A stretch of DNA of 64,000 nucleotides from Bacillus haynesii (GTDB lineage Bacteria > Bacillota > Bacilli > Bacillales > Bacillaceae). The stretch is taken from NCBI RefSeq assembly GCF_001969855.1, contig NZ_MRBL01000018.1:1-64000 (forward strand), written 5' to 3'. How positions within the stretch are numbered: the first letter of the stretch is position 1; each line of letters begins with the position of its first letter. Under the pieces are notes generated by a model. That model was not told where the DNA came from, did not search any database, and worked only from the letters and a program-made list of their open reading frames with translations. Of the stretch, positions 56,711 through 64,000 are shown in pieces. A program made the translations under genes and the position numbers.

Positions 56711-56960
56711 GAGCCACCTCCATAGAATCTTTGAATTGATTTCACAACTCATTTTGACCGTTTCTTTGCATTTCACAGGCAAACAAAAAGTGTGGGCATC
56801 GAAACACCCACACTGCGAACATTGCATAGAAAAATAAGTAATGTACGTTTAACCTGCCAACTACAAGAATGTGTCAATCAGGTGAGAAGCGGGTGCTTCT
56901 GCTTGTTGATATATATTCAATTCATTATCCATCTTACATAAACAAATCCTGCAAGTCAAG
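56711..56960 (-). promoter_or_regulatory. Leader of infC-rpmI-rplT with attenuator (L20 leader)
   Basis: About 250 bases without a gene. A terminator AGTGTGGGTG-TTTCGA-TGCCCACACT followed by TTTTTG lies at 56784-56814, between the likely promoter region and infC. In B. subtilis L20 binds this leader and causes premature termination. The arrangement is the same here. Confidence 0.8.
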
Positions 56961-57045
56961 ATATAAAATTTATCACAACATTTGCTATTATATCAGGACA
57001 CATTTGAAATAGCAATGCTATTTTTTTATTTTTCTTTCAGCCCCT

Positions 57046-57729
57046 CTATCCGCCGATCATTTGGACACATAACGGAACGACGAACACGGTCACGACGCCG
57101 ACGACGACAACTGCAATACTCGCCATTGCCGCTTCGACTTCCCCCATTTCAATTCCGACAGCGACGCCAAGGGCATGTCCTGATGTTCCGAGCGCCAATC
57201 CTTTGGCGATCGGATGCTGCACTTTGAAGATTTTCAAAAGAAGCGCGCCGAGCGCATAGACAATCACTGCGTTAAAGATGACGGCGAAGGCCGTGATATC
57301 CTGGATGCCGCCGATTCCTTTTGATAAAGGAAGAGCAATCGCCGTCGTGGCAGCCTGGGGCAGCATGCTTTTCATGACGGCTCCGTCAAGATGGAGCGCG
57401 TTTGCGATCAGATAGACGACGGCAACCGAGCAGACAGAGCCTGCAATAATGGCGCCAAGGATTTGCAGCCAATATTTTTTCAAGCTTTTCGCCTGTTTAT
57501 ATAAAGGAATGGCGAACGCAATCGTGGCAGGCTCCAAAAAGAACTTAATGATGTCACCGCCGCTCTTGTAGTCCTCATATGAAAAACCGCCGATTTTTAA
57601 AAACGCGATCCCAAGAATCATCGCGACAAACAGAGGCGTGAATAAGAAAAAACCATTTGATTTTTTAAATAAAAACGTGCCGATGCCAAATGCGGCCAGT
57701 GAAACGACGATACCGAAATAAGGTGTCAT
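57046..57729 (-). CDS. pftB: PftB, LrgB-family subunit of pyruvate transporter
   Basis: A 227-residue membrane protein with about seven helices and LrgB/CidB features ([65 protein letters not shown]). With PftA it forms the facilitated pyruvate transporter of B. subtilis, induced through LytST. It starts 24 bases after pftA. LrgB homologues in staphylococci are linked to lysis control. Confidence 0.92.
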   Translation of the reverse strand: MTPYFGIVVSLAAFGIGTFLFKKSNGFFLFTPLFVAMILGIAFLKIGGFSYEDYKSGGDIIKFFLEPATIAFAIPLYKQAKSLKKYWLQILGAIIAGSVCSVAVVYLIANALHLDGAVMKSMLPQAATTAIALPLSKGIGGIQDITAFAVIFNAVIVYALGALLLKIFKVQHPIAKGLALGTSGHALGVAVGIEMGEVEAAMASIAVVVVGVVTVFVVPLCVQMIGG

Positions 57730-57752
57730 AGCGTAAAGAACCTCCTATTGAT

Positions 57753-58175
57753 TCAAGAAGCTGTTTTTTTGGCTGGTTCAACCCGTGTGTCCTGACGGTT
57801 CTTTTTGCCGACAGACAAAATGAACTGTGAAAACAATCCTGTCGCTGCAAGCAGAATGACGGTGGCCAGGAAAATCACGAGGACGATCGGCAATCCGTAT
57901 TTCTCCATGACGCCGAGCGAATTTATCACTGATATTCCCGACGGAACGAATAAAAAACCGATCAGTGAAGTGAGCGCCGTGCCGAGCGATTCGACTTGTT
58001 CAAGCTTCAGCACCTTCGCACACAGCAATGTAAACAACAGCACCAAACCGATGACAGACGGAGGAATCGGGATGGGCAGAATCGCGGCGATTCCGTTTGA
58101 AACAAACATCATAACAGCAAAAATAAATGCCTGAGTTAAAAAACCATATTCTTTTTTACCCTTCATTTCGTTCAC
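57753..58175 (-). CDS. pftA: PftA, LrgA-family subunit of pyruvate transporter
   Basis: A 140-residue holin-like protein with four helices and the LrgA motif [20 protein letters not shown]. The C-terminal tail is basic. First gene of pftAB, divergent from the PhoD-like gene. A cre-like sequence AAAAAAGCGTTTTCA is at 58219-58233. LytT control is expected, since lytST lies next door. Confidence 0.92.
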   Translation of the reverse strand: MNEMKGKKEYGFLTQAFIFAVMMFVSNGIAAILPIPIPPSVIGLVLLFTLLCAKVLKLEQVESLGTALTSLIGFLFVPSGISVINSLGVMEKYGLPIVLVIFLATVILLAATGLFSQFILSVGKKNRQDTRVEPAKKTAS

Positions 58176-58218
58176 CTCTTTGGCTGTGTTGGGTTCATTA
58201 TATAAAAAGAGCCTCCCT

Positions 58219-58233
58219 AAAAAAGCGTTTTCA
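58219..58233. promoter_or_regulatory. Possible cre site upstream of pftAB
   Basis: AAAAAAGCGTTTTCA keeps the AAGCGTTTTCA core of the CcpA box but lacks the leading TG. CcpA control is known for pftAB in B. subtilis. Confidence 0.45.
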
Positions 58234-58401
58234 AAATAACTTGCCGGATACGGCCCTTCAATTGCAGAAATGGGACGCTGAAATGCAAATCACTCTTCCG
58301 GCTTTGCAAATTCTTCACAATTATTTAAATTCCAGAATGTGCTAATGGAGCAAAACAGATCGTATAGTGGTTAATGAGAAATTGATGAGGAGGCCTGACC
58401 C

Positions 58402-59958
58402 ATGGACCATTCAAGAGGAGGCCGCTTTGTTCCGGCTGACGAATTCGCATCTTTGGCAAGACGCGGCCTGATGCCTGAAGACGCTTCGATTGCCGCCGGC
58501 GCGCCCCGATTTGCAGATTATCCATTCAAACTTGGAGTGGCTTCGGGTGACCCGTATCCCGACGGGTTTGTCATCTGGACGAGGCTTGCCCCTGATCCGC
58601 TTGCCGAAGACGGTTTAGGGGGAATGCCCGACAGAGCCGTCCCTGTACAATGGGAAGTAGCTGAAGATGAACATTTTCACAAAGTGGTGAAACGCGGGAC
58701 GGCCTCTGCGCTCGCTGAGCTCGCCCACTCCGTTCATGTTGAAGTGCACGGTTTAAAGCCGGGAAGCTATTATTGGTACAGGTTTAAAGCGGGCCGGGAA
58801 ATCAGCCGGACAGGCCGTACAAAAACCGCGCCTTCCCCGCACGCCGACATCAAGGGAATGTCGTTCACCCTCGCCTCGTGCCAAGCTTGGTACCACGGAT
58901 ATTTTACGGCTTACCGGCATATGGCCGAAGACCATCCGGACGTTGTTTTTTTCCTCGGAGACTATATTTACGAATATGCCATTAACGCTAAAAATCTTTT
59001 CCGCGATGTGACTTTATCCGCTGCCCATAACGCAAAAACCGTCACGCTCAGCCAGTACAGACTCAGATATTCTCTTTTCAAGACAGATCCGGATCTCCAG
59101 GCCATTCATGCGCTGGCTCCCTGGGTTGTGACAATGGATGACCATGAGGTCGAAAACAATTATGCCGGTATCCATTCGCAATACAACACTTCTCCGGACG
59201 ATTTTCTCCGGCAGCGCGCAGCAGCGTACCAAGCTTTCTACGAAAATATCCCGATCCGCAGCACATCGATTCCAACTGGGCCTGACATGCTGATGTACAG
59301 ACGGTTCCGCTATGGAAACCTGGCAGAATTCAATGTTCTGGACACCCGGCAGTACCGCAATAATTTTCCGGCAAATGAGGCTGAACGGCTTGAGCCATCC
59401 CGTTCCATACTCGGATTTGACCAGGAGCGCTGGCTTTTTCACGGCTTGAGCCGGTCTGACACGGTGTGGAACTTTTTAGTCCAGCAAGTCGTGCTGGCTC
59501 AAATCGACCGCGACACAGGCCCTGGAGTTGAGTACAGCACAGACCAGTGGGACGGTTTCCCCGCTTGCCGCGACAGGCTTTTTTCCGCTTACAAGGCATA
59601 CGGCATCCAAAACCCCGTTGTGCTGACAGGGGACATTCACAGACATGCTGCCGCCGACTTAAAGGCGGACTTCGACGATGTTGGTTCAGCGACAATCGGA
59701 ACCGAGCTGATCACAACTTCGATATCTTCAGACGCTGACGGCAGTGAAACCGATTCATTGGCGCCGATCTGGCTCGGTAATCCGCATGTCAAACTGTACA
59801 ATGCGCAGCGCGGCTATGTTCGCTGCCGCTTGACGCCCCGGCAGCTCGAAGCCGACTTTCAGGTTCTTCCTTATATCACACGGCCCGGCGCTCCAGTCTC
59901 AACTTATGCCAAGTTCGCCGTTGAAGCGGGACGACCCGGGCTCCAGCGCATGGTTTAG
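58402..59958 (+). CDS. PhoD-like alkaline phosphatase/phosphodiesterase without evident signal peptide
   Basis: A 518-residue protein of the PhoD family. The N-terminal Fn3-like domain has FKLGVASGDPYPDGFVIWTRLAP. The phosphoesterase domain has SCQAWYHGYFTAYR, FLGDYIYEY, VTMDDHEVENNYA and LTGDIHRHAA with the metal ligands. B. subtilis PhoD has a long twin-arginine signal peptide. Here the start MDHSRGGRFVPADEFASLARRG has no hydrophobic core. The ribosome site GAGGAGG fixes this start, so export is doubtful. It is inserted between pftAB and lytTS, on the opposite strand. C-terminus complete. Confidence 0.88.
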   Translation: MDHSRGGRFVPADEFASLARRGLMPEDASIAAGAPRFADYPFKLGVASGDPYPDGFVIWTRLAPDPLAEDGLGGMPDRAVPVQWEVAEDEHFHKVVKRGTASALAELAHSVHVEVHGLKPGSYYWYRFKAGREISRTGRTKTAPSPHADIKGMSFTLASCQAWYHGYFTAYRHMAEDHPDVVFFLGDYIYEYAINAKNLFRDVTLSAAHNAKTVTLSQYRLRYSLFKTDPDLQAIHALAPWVVTMDDHEVENNYAGIHSQYNTSPDDFLRQRAAAYQAFYENIPIRSTSIPTGPDMLMYRRFRYGNLAEFNVLDTRQYRNNFPANEAERLEPSRSILGFDQERWLFHGLSRSDTVWNFLVQQVVLAQIDRDTGPGVEYSTDQWDGFPACRDRLFSAYKAYGIQNPVVLTGDIHRHAAADLKADFDDVGSATIGTELITTSISSDADGSETDSLAPIWLGNPHVKLYNAQRGYVRCRLTPRQLEADFQVLPYITRPGAPVSTYAKFAVEAGRPGLQRMV

Positions 59959-59963
59959 CTAAA

Positions 59964-60003
59964 AAACGGCGGTGAATGACGAGTCAGTCTTTCACCGCCG
60001 CTG
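59964..60003. terminator. Hairpin between convergent phoD-like gene and lytT
   Basis: GGCGGTGAATGA...TCTTTCACCGCC between the two stop codons. The T tract is weak, so efficiency is uncertain. Confidence 0.55.
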
Positions 60004-60011
60004 ATCATTTT

Positions 60012-60734
60012 TCACACCATATACAGCCGTTTTTTTAGCTCTTTCGCGTATGTACGGCTGACAGGAATCGTGGAGCCGTCTTTCATCAGGAGGTTGTATG
60101 TCGAATTGAACCAGGGTTTGACCTCTTTAATATGATCCATATTTGCGAGAAAGCTTCTGTGCACTCTGATCAATGCCGTCTGTGAAAGCTTTTGTTCGAG
60201 TACGACTAATGTATCGTGAACCGTGTAGGCCTGATCAAAGGTTTTCACTATGACGTGTCCGTCTTCTAATCCGGCGTATACGATTTCGTCCGGATCGAGC
60301 ACAACGATCGATTCGTCGATGCTGAGAGCCAGCCTATGGTGAGCCGCAAGCTGCTGTCCCTCCTGATGGCCGGGACGCATCCTTTTATATTTTTGGATCG
60401 TTTGTCTGATTCGCTCCTCATCAAACGGCTTTGTCAAATAATCGATCGCATCCACTTCAAATGCTTTCAGCGCATATTCATCATAAGCGGTCGCAAAAAC
60501 GACAGCCGGAGGAGCCGACATTTTTTTCAGCCGCTTCGCAATGTCAAAACCGTTCTCCCCGGACAAATCGATATCCAAGAAGAGGATATCGGGTTTGTGA
60601 TCCGCCATTTTGTCAAACGCTTCTTCGATATGTTCAGCCTCATCGATCGCATCCACTTCTTCGGTCTGCTCTAATAAATATCTCAGCTCGTCTCGCGCAA
60701 ACATTTCATCATCCACGATTAATACCTTGAGCAT
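60012..60734 (-). CDS. lytT: LytT response regulator
   Basis: A 240-residue regulator. The receiver domain (1-115) has DDE at 8-10, the phospho-acceptor in DILFLDIDLSGENGF, and the conserved Lys in DYLTKPFDEERI. The LytTR DNA-binding domain (about 140-240) includes DEIVYAGLEDGHVIVKT and LIRVHRSFLANMDHIKEVKPW. It activates pftAB in response to pyruvate sensed through LytS. The ATG at 60732-60734 follows GAACAGAG; it overlaps lytS by 26 bases. Confidence 0.95.
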   Translation of the reverse strand: MLKVLIVDDEMFARDELRYLLEQTEEVDAIDEAEHIEEAFDKMADHKPDILFLDIDLSGENGFDIAKRLKKMSAPPAVVFATAYDEYALKAFEVDAIDYLTKPFDEERIRQTIQKYKRMRPGHQEGQQLAAHHRLALSIDESIVVLDPDEIVYAGLEDGHVIVKTFDQAYTVHDTLVVLEQKLSQTALIRVHRSFLANMDHIKEVKPWFNSTYNLLMKDGSTIPVSRTYAKELKKRLYMV

Positions 60735-62493
60735 CTCTGTTCCCCTCTCTTTCTGTGTGAAAAGGAATCTTGAAGGATATCTCTGTTCCTTTATCAGGTT
60801 CGCTGGCAAGCTGCAGGGCAGCCTGGTGCCCGAACAAACCGGTGAGCCGCTGATTCACATTGTAAAGCGCCGTCCCATTCCCTTCTTTTGAAGGTGCGGG
60901 CGCCTGTCCCAGCTGTCCAAGCATCTCCGGATCAATTCCCCTGCCGTTGTCTGACACTTTCATCAAAACGCCGTCCTGCTCTTTCACAGCGCATACTTTT
61001 ACCGTGCATATCTTTTGTTTTCTCGAGAATGCATGGCGAAGCGCGTTTTCAACGAGCAGCTGCAAGATAAAAGGAGGGATTTCCATGCTTTCAAGGCCGT
61101 CCTCGATATGAAAATCAATATGATACTTGCCCGGGAATCGGGCCTGCTCCAATGATAAATAGGCTTCCAGGTGGTTCAGCTCTTTTGAGAGAGGAATCAT
61201 CAGCTGCCTTGCTCCCTGCAGATTGGAACGAAAATAAACGCTCAACTGTAAGAGGAGTCTCCGCGTTTTTTCCGGATCTGTCCTGCACAGAGCAGAAATC
61301 GTATGGATGGCATTAAATAAAAAGTGCGGATTGACCTGCGCCTGAAGCGCTTTGATTTCGGCATCTTTCAAGAGCTTGCTTTGCAGCTCCGCTTCACCGA
61401 GCTCAAGCTGGGTGGAAAAAAGCATGGCAAGCCCTTCGGCGAGTTCTTCCGTCACGCGGTTAAGACCGGACGGGTGCTTAAAATACAGCTTCAGCGTGCC
61501 GATCGTTTCGCGATTGGAGAAGAGCGGCAGTACGATCGCCGCCTGCAGCGGACAAGAACGGTGCGTACATTCGATTTCATCGCGCGACTTCACTTTCATG
61601 ACCTTACCGGTGTGAATGACTTTTTTCGATAAACCGGTAATCAGATTTTTTGAAGGAATATGATGATCGGCTCCTTCTCCGACATGAGCGAGAATGTTCT
61701 CTCTGTCCGTAATCGATACGGCATCCGTCCCCGTCATCCGGTGAATAATGAGAGCGGCGCTTTTGCAGGAATCCTCATTCAGTCCCCGGCGGAAAAAAGG
61801 AAGCGTCTGATCCGCTATCGAAAATACCTTATGGGTCTGGACGGCCCGCGCCTGTTCCTCTTTGCGGATAATAGACTGAATGATCGATAGAAAAATAAAG
61901 CTACCCGTCCCGTTGACAATCATCATCGGAATGCCGATCATCTGAACGAGCGCCAGAGCCTCAGCGTGCGGTTTTGCAAGCACGAGAATCATAAGCATCT
62001 GCAGGCCCTCCATACAAATACCCGCAAGAGCGGCTACCCGCGGTGTCACCATCTGGTGCCGTTTCCTGAAAAAGCTGCCGATATAACCTGCGATGACGCC
62101 AGCCAGCAGTGAAGAAACCGCACAGCTCAAAGCCGTCGTCCCTCCCAGTGAAAAACGGTGAATGCCTGACAGCAGCCCGACACCTGCTCCGACAAACGGC
62201 CCTCCGATCAGTCCGCCGATTTCGACACCGAGAATTCTCGTATTGGCAATCGAGCTTGACGGGTCGATCGCAAAAATCCAATCATTGTTCAAAATCTCGT
62301 GTTCCCGGATTTCAATGCCTGTATAGTTGCTGATGATGCTGAACAAGGAAAAAATGAAGATGAGAACTCCCTTTCCCTTATACCCTTCCGGATGCTGAAG
62401 GTGCTGACGGAACACCTTCATATGGGCCAACATAAAGCCCAGAATGACGATGATCCCCACTCTCTCCAGCATCATGATCATGAGTTGGATCAT
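60709..62493 (-). CDS. lytS: LytS sensor histidine kinase
   Basis: A 594-residue kinase. It has an N-terminal 5TM-LYT sensor (about 1-200, with GGLIGGPFVGAGVGLLSGIHRFSLGG), a GAF domain (about 225-355), and a HisKA-type domain with NPHFLFNAIHTISAL holding the phospho-His. The ATPase has ILQLLVENALRHAF and VSDNGRGIDPEML. It senses extracellular pyruvate in B. subtilis. It is upstream of lytT in the same operon. Confidence 0.95.
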   Translation of the reverse strand: MIQLMIMMLERVGIIVILGFMLAHMKVFRQHLQHPEGYKGKGVLIFIFSLFSIISNYTGIEIREHEILNNDWIFAIDPSSSIANTRILGVEIGGLIGGPFVGAGVGLLSGIHRFSLGGTTALSCAVSSLLAGVIAGYIGSFFRKRHQMVTPRVAALAGICMEGLQMLMILVLAKPHAEALALVQMIGIPMMIVNGTGSFIFLSIIQSIIRKEEQARAVQTHKVFSIADQTLPFFRRGLNEDSCKSAALIIHRMTGTDAVSITDRENILAHVGEGADHHIPSKNLITGLSKKVIHTGKVMKVKSRDEIECTHRSCPLQAAIVLPLFSNRETIGTLKLYFKHPSGLNRVTEELAEGLAMLFSTQLELGEAELQSKLLKDAEIKALQAQVNPHFLFNAIHTISALCRTDPEKTRRLLLQLSVYFRSNLQGARQLMIPLSKELNHLEAYLSLEQARFPGKYHIDFHIEDGLESMEIPPFILQLLVENALRHAFSRKQKICTVKVCAVKEQDGVLMKVSDNGRGIDPEMLGQLGQAPAPSKEGNGTALYNVNQRLTGLFGHQAALQLASEPDKGTEISFKIPFHTEREGNRDAQGINRG

Positions 62494-62624
62494 GTACTTC
62501 CCCTTGCTTTCTTTCTGAATCGGAATCTGCTCTTATTCTATCATACCTCTCATTATTCACACTTTGACACATCATGGCTTTAACATCTTTTTAACAGACA
62601 AAGCCACTTCATGAACAAAATAAA

Positions 62625-62652
62625 AAAGGCAGCAATTGTTTGCCGCCGTTTG
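62625..62652 (-). terminator. Terminator of the DUF3923 gene
   Basis: GGCGGCAAACAATTGCTGCC followed by a T run on the minus strand. Confidence 0.65.
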
Positions 62653-62653
62653 C

Positions 62654-62881
62654 TTATTTGTTACTTCCCATTTTCAAATTAACAATCAGCCACACAACTT
62701 GAATCATGAATGGCAATATAAATGCAATCAATAAAACGATAAATGCTATTAATTTAAGTTCAGGTGTTTGAGCAACACCTGCACCATCAACATCTCTCAG
62801 CCAAACAACAGCTGCCCCTATTACAAAAATAGCCATCCAAAATATGTTGCAAATCCACCAAAATACCCATCGTTTTTTCAC
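62654..62881 (-). CDS. DUF3923 family membrane protein
   Basis: A 75-residue protein with two helices: MKKRWVFWWICNIFWMAIFVIG, a loop with RDVDGAGVAQTPELK, then a second helix ending NLKMGSNK. The VDGAG-QTPELK loop is the mark of the DUF3923 family, whose function is unknown. It lies alone between lytS and ysaA with its own terminator. The 230 bases upstream, to the HAD gene, show no other gene. Confidence 0.8.
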   Translation of the reverse strand: MKKRWVFWWICNIFWMAIFVIGAAVVWLRDVDGAGVAQTPELKLIAFIVLLIAFILPFMIQVVWLIVNLKMGSNK

Positions 62882-63151
62882 AAAACCATTCCTTCCATTT
62901 CTACAACTATATCATTTTGTTACACTGAATCCGCTTCTTCCGCCCGCATATAGGCCAACATCATGATCATAATGGATCTTAGAAATCCCCTTGTTTTCCA
63001 AACAATAGAATTTCATTTTATCATATCCGAGAAGCTTTCACACTTTGATACTGCATTACATCACATTCTTAAATTCATTTCTTTCACATCCTTTTGATCT
63101 ATTGTAAAATAAATGAGAGAATTCTATAAATTAATGGCAGAGGAGAAGATC

Positions 63152-63964
63152 ATGAAAGCCGTATTTTTTGATTTAGACGATACATTGCTCTGGGATGAAA
63201 AAAGCGTCAGCACAGCATTTTCCAAAACGTGTCTTAAAGCTGAAGAAAAATACGGAATCCATGCGGAAGAATTTGAAGCCGCCGTCCGCGAAGCAGCGCG
63301 AAAGCTTTACACGTCTTATGAAACATATCCATACACCGTCATGATCGGCATCAACCCATTTGAAGGCCTGTGGTCAAACTTCAGCGAGCCGATCAGCGAA
63401 GGGTTTCAAAAACTGAACAAAATTGTTCCTGAATACAGAAAAAACGCATGGACAAACGGATTGAAGGCGTTTGGCATCGACGATCCCGCCTTCGGGGAAG
63501 AACTCGGCGAATATTTTGCGGCAGTGCGCCGAAAGAGTCCTTTTGTGTATGAAGAAACATTTGCCGTTTTAGATGAGCTAAAAGGAAAAGTAGAACTTCT
63601 TTTGCTGACAAACGGCGACCCGAGCCTGCAGAAAGAAAAATTGGCAGGCGTACCGGAACTTGCTCCTTATTTTAATGAAATCGTCATTTCCGGTGCATTC
63701 GGAAAAGGAAAGCCTGATCCAAGCATATTTGAACACTGCCTCAGCCTCCTCGGCATGACAAAGGATGACGTCGTGATGGTCGGAGACAACTTGAACACCG
63801 ACATTCTCGGGGCTTCCAGAGCAGGCATTCAAACCGTCTGGGTCAACCGCAAAGGCAAAAAGAATGAAACTGACGTTACACCTGATCACGAAATCAGCCA
63901 TTTAAGCGAACTGTTCGATATCCTCCGCGGAAAAGCAGCGGACAAGCTAAGCAAAAAAGCATGA
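63152..63964 (+). CDS. ysaA: YsaA, HAD-family phosphatase
   Basis: A 270-residue haloacid dehalogenase-type hydrolase. Motif I is FFDLDDTLL (catalytic Asp pair), motif II is LLLTNGDP, motif III Lys is in [10 protein letters not shown], and motif IV is [14 protein letters not shown]. The cap is a helical C1 type (about 15-115). The substrate is unknown; small phosphorylated metabolites are typical. The ATG at 63152 has GAGGAG upstream, while the open frame extends 13 codons further. Confidence 0.92.
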   Translation: MKAVFFDLDDTLLWDEKSVSTAFSKTCLKAEEKYGIHAEEFEAAVREAARKLYTSYETYPYTVMIGINPFEGLWSNFSEPISEGFQKLNKIVPEYRKNAWTNGLKAFGIDDPAFGEELGEYFAAVRRKSPFVYEETFAVLDELKGKVELLLLTNGDPSLQKEKLAGVPELAPYFNEIVISGAFGKGKPDPSIFEHCLSLLGMTKDDVVMVGDNLNTDILGASRAGIQTVWVNRKGKKNETDVTPDHEISHLSELFDILRGKAADKLSKKA

Positions 63965-63992
63965 TTCCCGAGCGGGAATCATGCTTTTTTCT
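63957..63992 (+). terminator. Terminator of ysaA
   Basis: GCATGATTCCCG-AG-CGGGAATCATGC followed by six T, overlapping the stop codon. Confidence 0.88.
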
Positions 63993-64000
63993 TGTTTATT

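Noticed and set aside
56711-56827. N-terminal extension of infC with cysteine-rich start
   Set aside because: It lies in the attenuator leader; the AUU start after GGAGGTGG gives the normal IF-3.

Overview
This window looks like chromosome from Bacillus licheniformis or a very close relative (inference from the sequence). The evidence is the Bacillus-type backbone ysnB-ysnA-rph-gerM-racE-ysmB-gerE-ysmA-sdhBAC-yslB-lysC-uvrC-trxA-etfAB-fadB-fadR-lcfA-yshE-mutSB-polX-yshB-zapA-rnhC / pheT-pheS-ysgA-sspI-cstA-abfA-araQPNMDBA-abnA-ysdC-ysdB-ysdA-rplT-rpmI-infC-pftBA / lytT-lytS-ysaA, with proteins close in length and motifs to the B. subtilis ones. Sporulation genes (gerM, gerE, sspI, a spoVAE paralogue) and sigK, sigW and sigB type promoters agree. 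Nearly everything lies on the minus strand.

Positions 1-3110 are an accessory scrap yard. They hold the tail of a spoVA2mob-like operon (spoVAE, DUF1657, a broken DUF421 gene), a Gln-rich protein with a 9-bp tandem repeat, the C-terminal remnant of a tyrosine integrase, a remnant of tRNA-Thr, and an SOS-box-led remnant of a yolD-like gene. An intact tRNA-Arg(TCT) with a textbook sigma-A promoter closes the region. From 3.3 to 29.5 kb is core genome: nucleotide sanitation and rRNA/tRNA processing, germination and coat regulation, succinate dehydrogenase, lysine-riboswitch-controlled aspartokinase, DNA repair, thioredoxin, and a FadR-controlled fatty-acid degradation block.

Between rnhC and pheT (29.5-35.07 kb) sits an AT-rich insertion. 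It holds a 99-residue precursor of an AS-48/circularin-like head-to-tail cyclised bacteriocin, followed by a large membrane protein, an ABC ATPase, a SpoIIM/DUF95 membrane protein and another membrane protein. The island is bracketed by a 67-bp direct repeat of the 3' end of pheT, and its left end truncates a frameshifted gene. This is the most notable system in the window.

From 35 to 58 kb the backbone resumes: T-box-controlled pheST, a carbon starvation transporter, the arabinose/arabinan operon (araL is missing, and araB appears to start with ATC), abnA, and the infC-rpmI-rplT operon with an attenuator and an AUU-started infC. From 57 kb on come the pyruvate facilitator pair pftAB and its regulators lytST, interrupted by a plus-strand PhoD-like phosphatase without an obvious export signal, then a DUF3923 membrane protein and a HAD phosphatase.

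A candidate small RNA on the plus strand (about 41952-42013), with a consensus promoter and an intrinsic terminator, lies between cstA and a frameshifted small membrane-protein gene.
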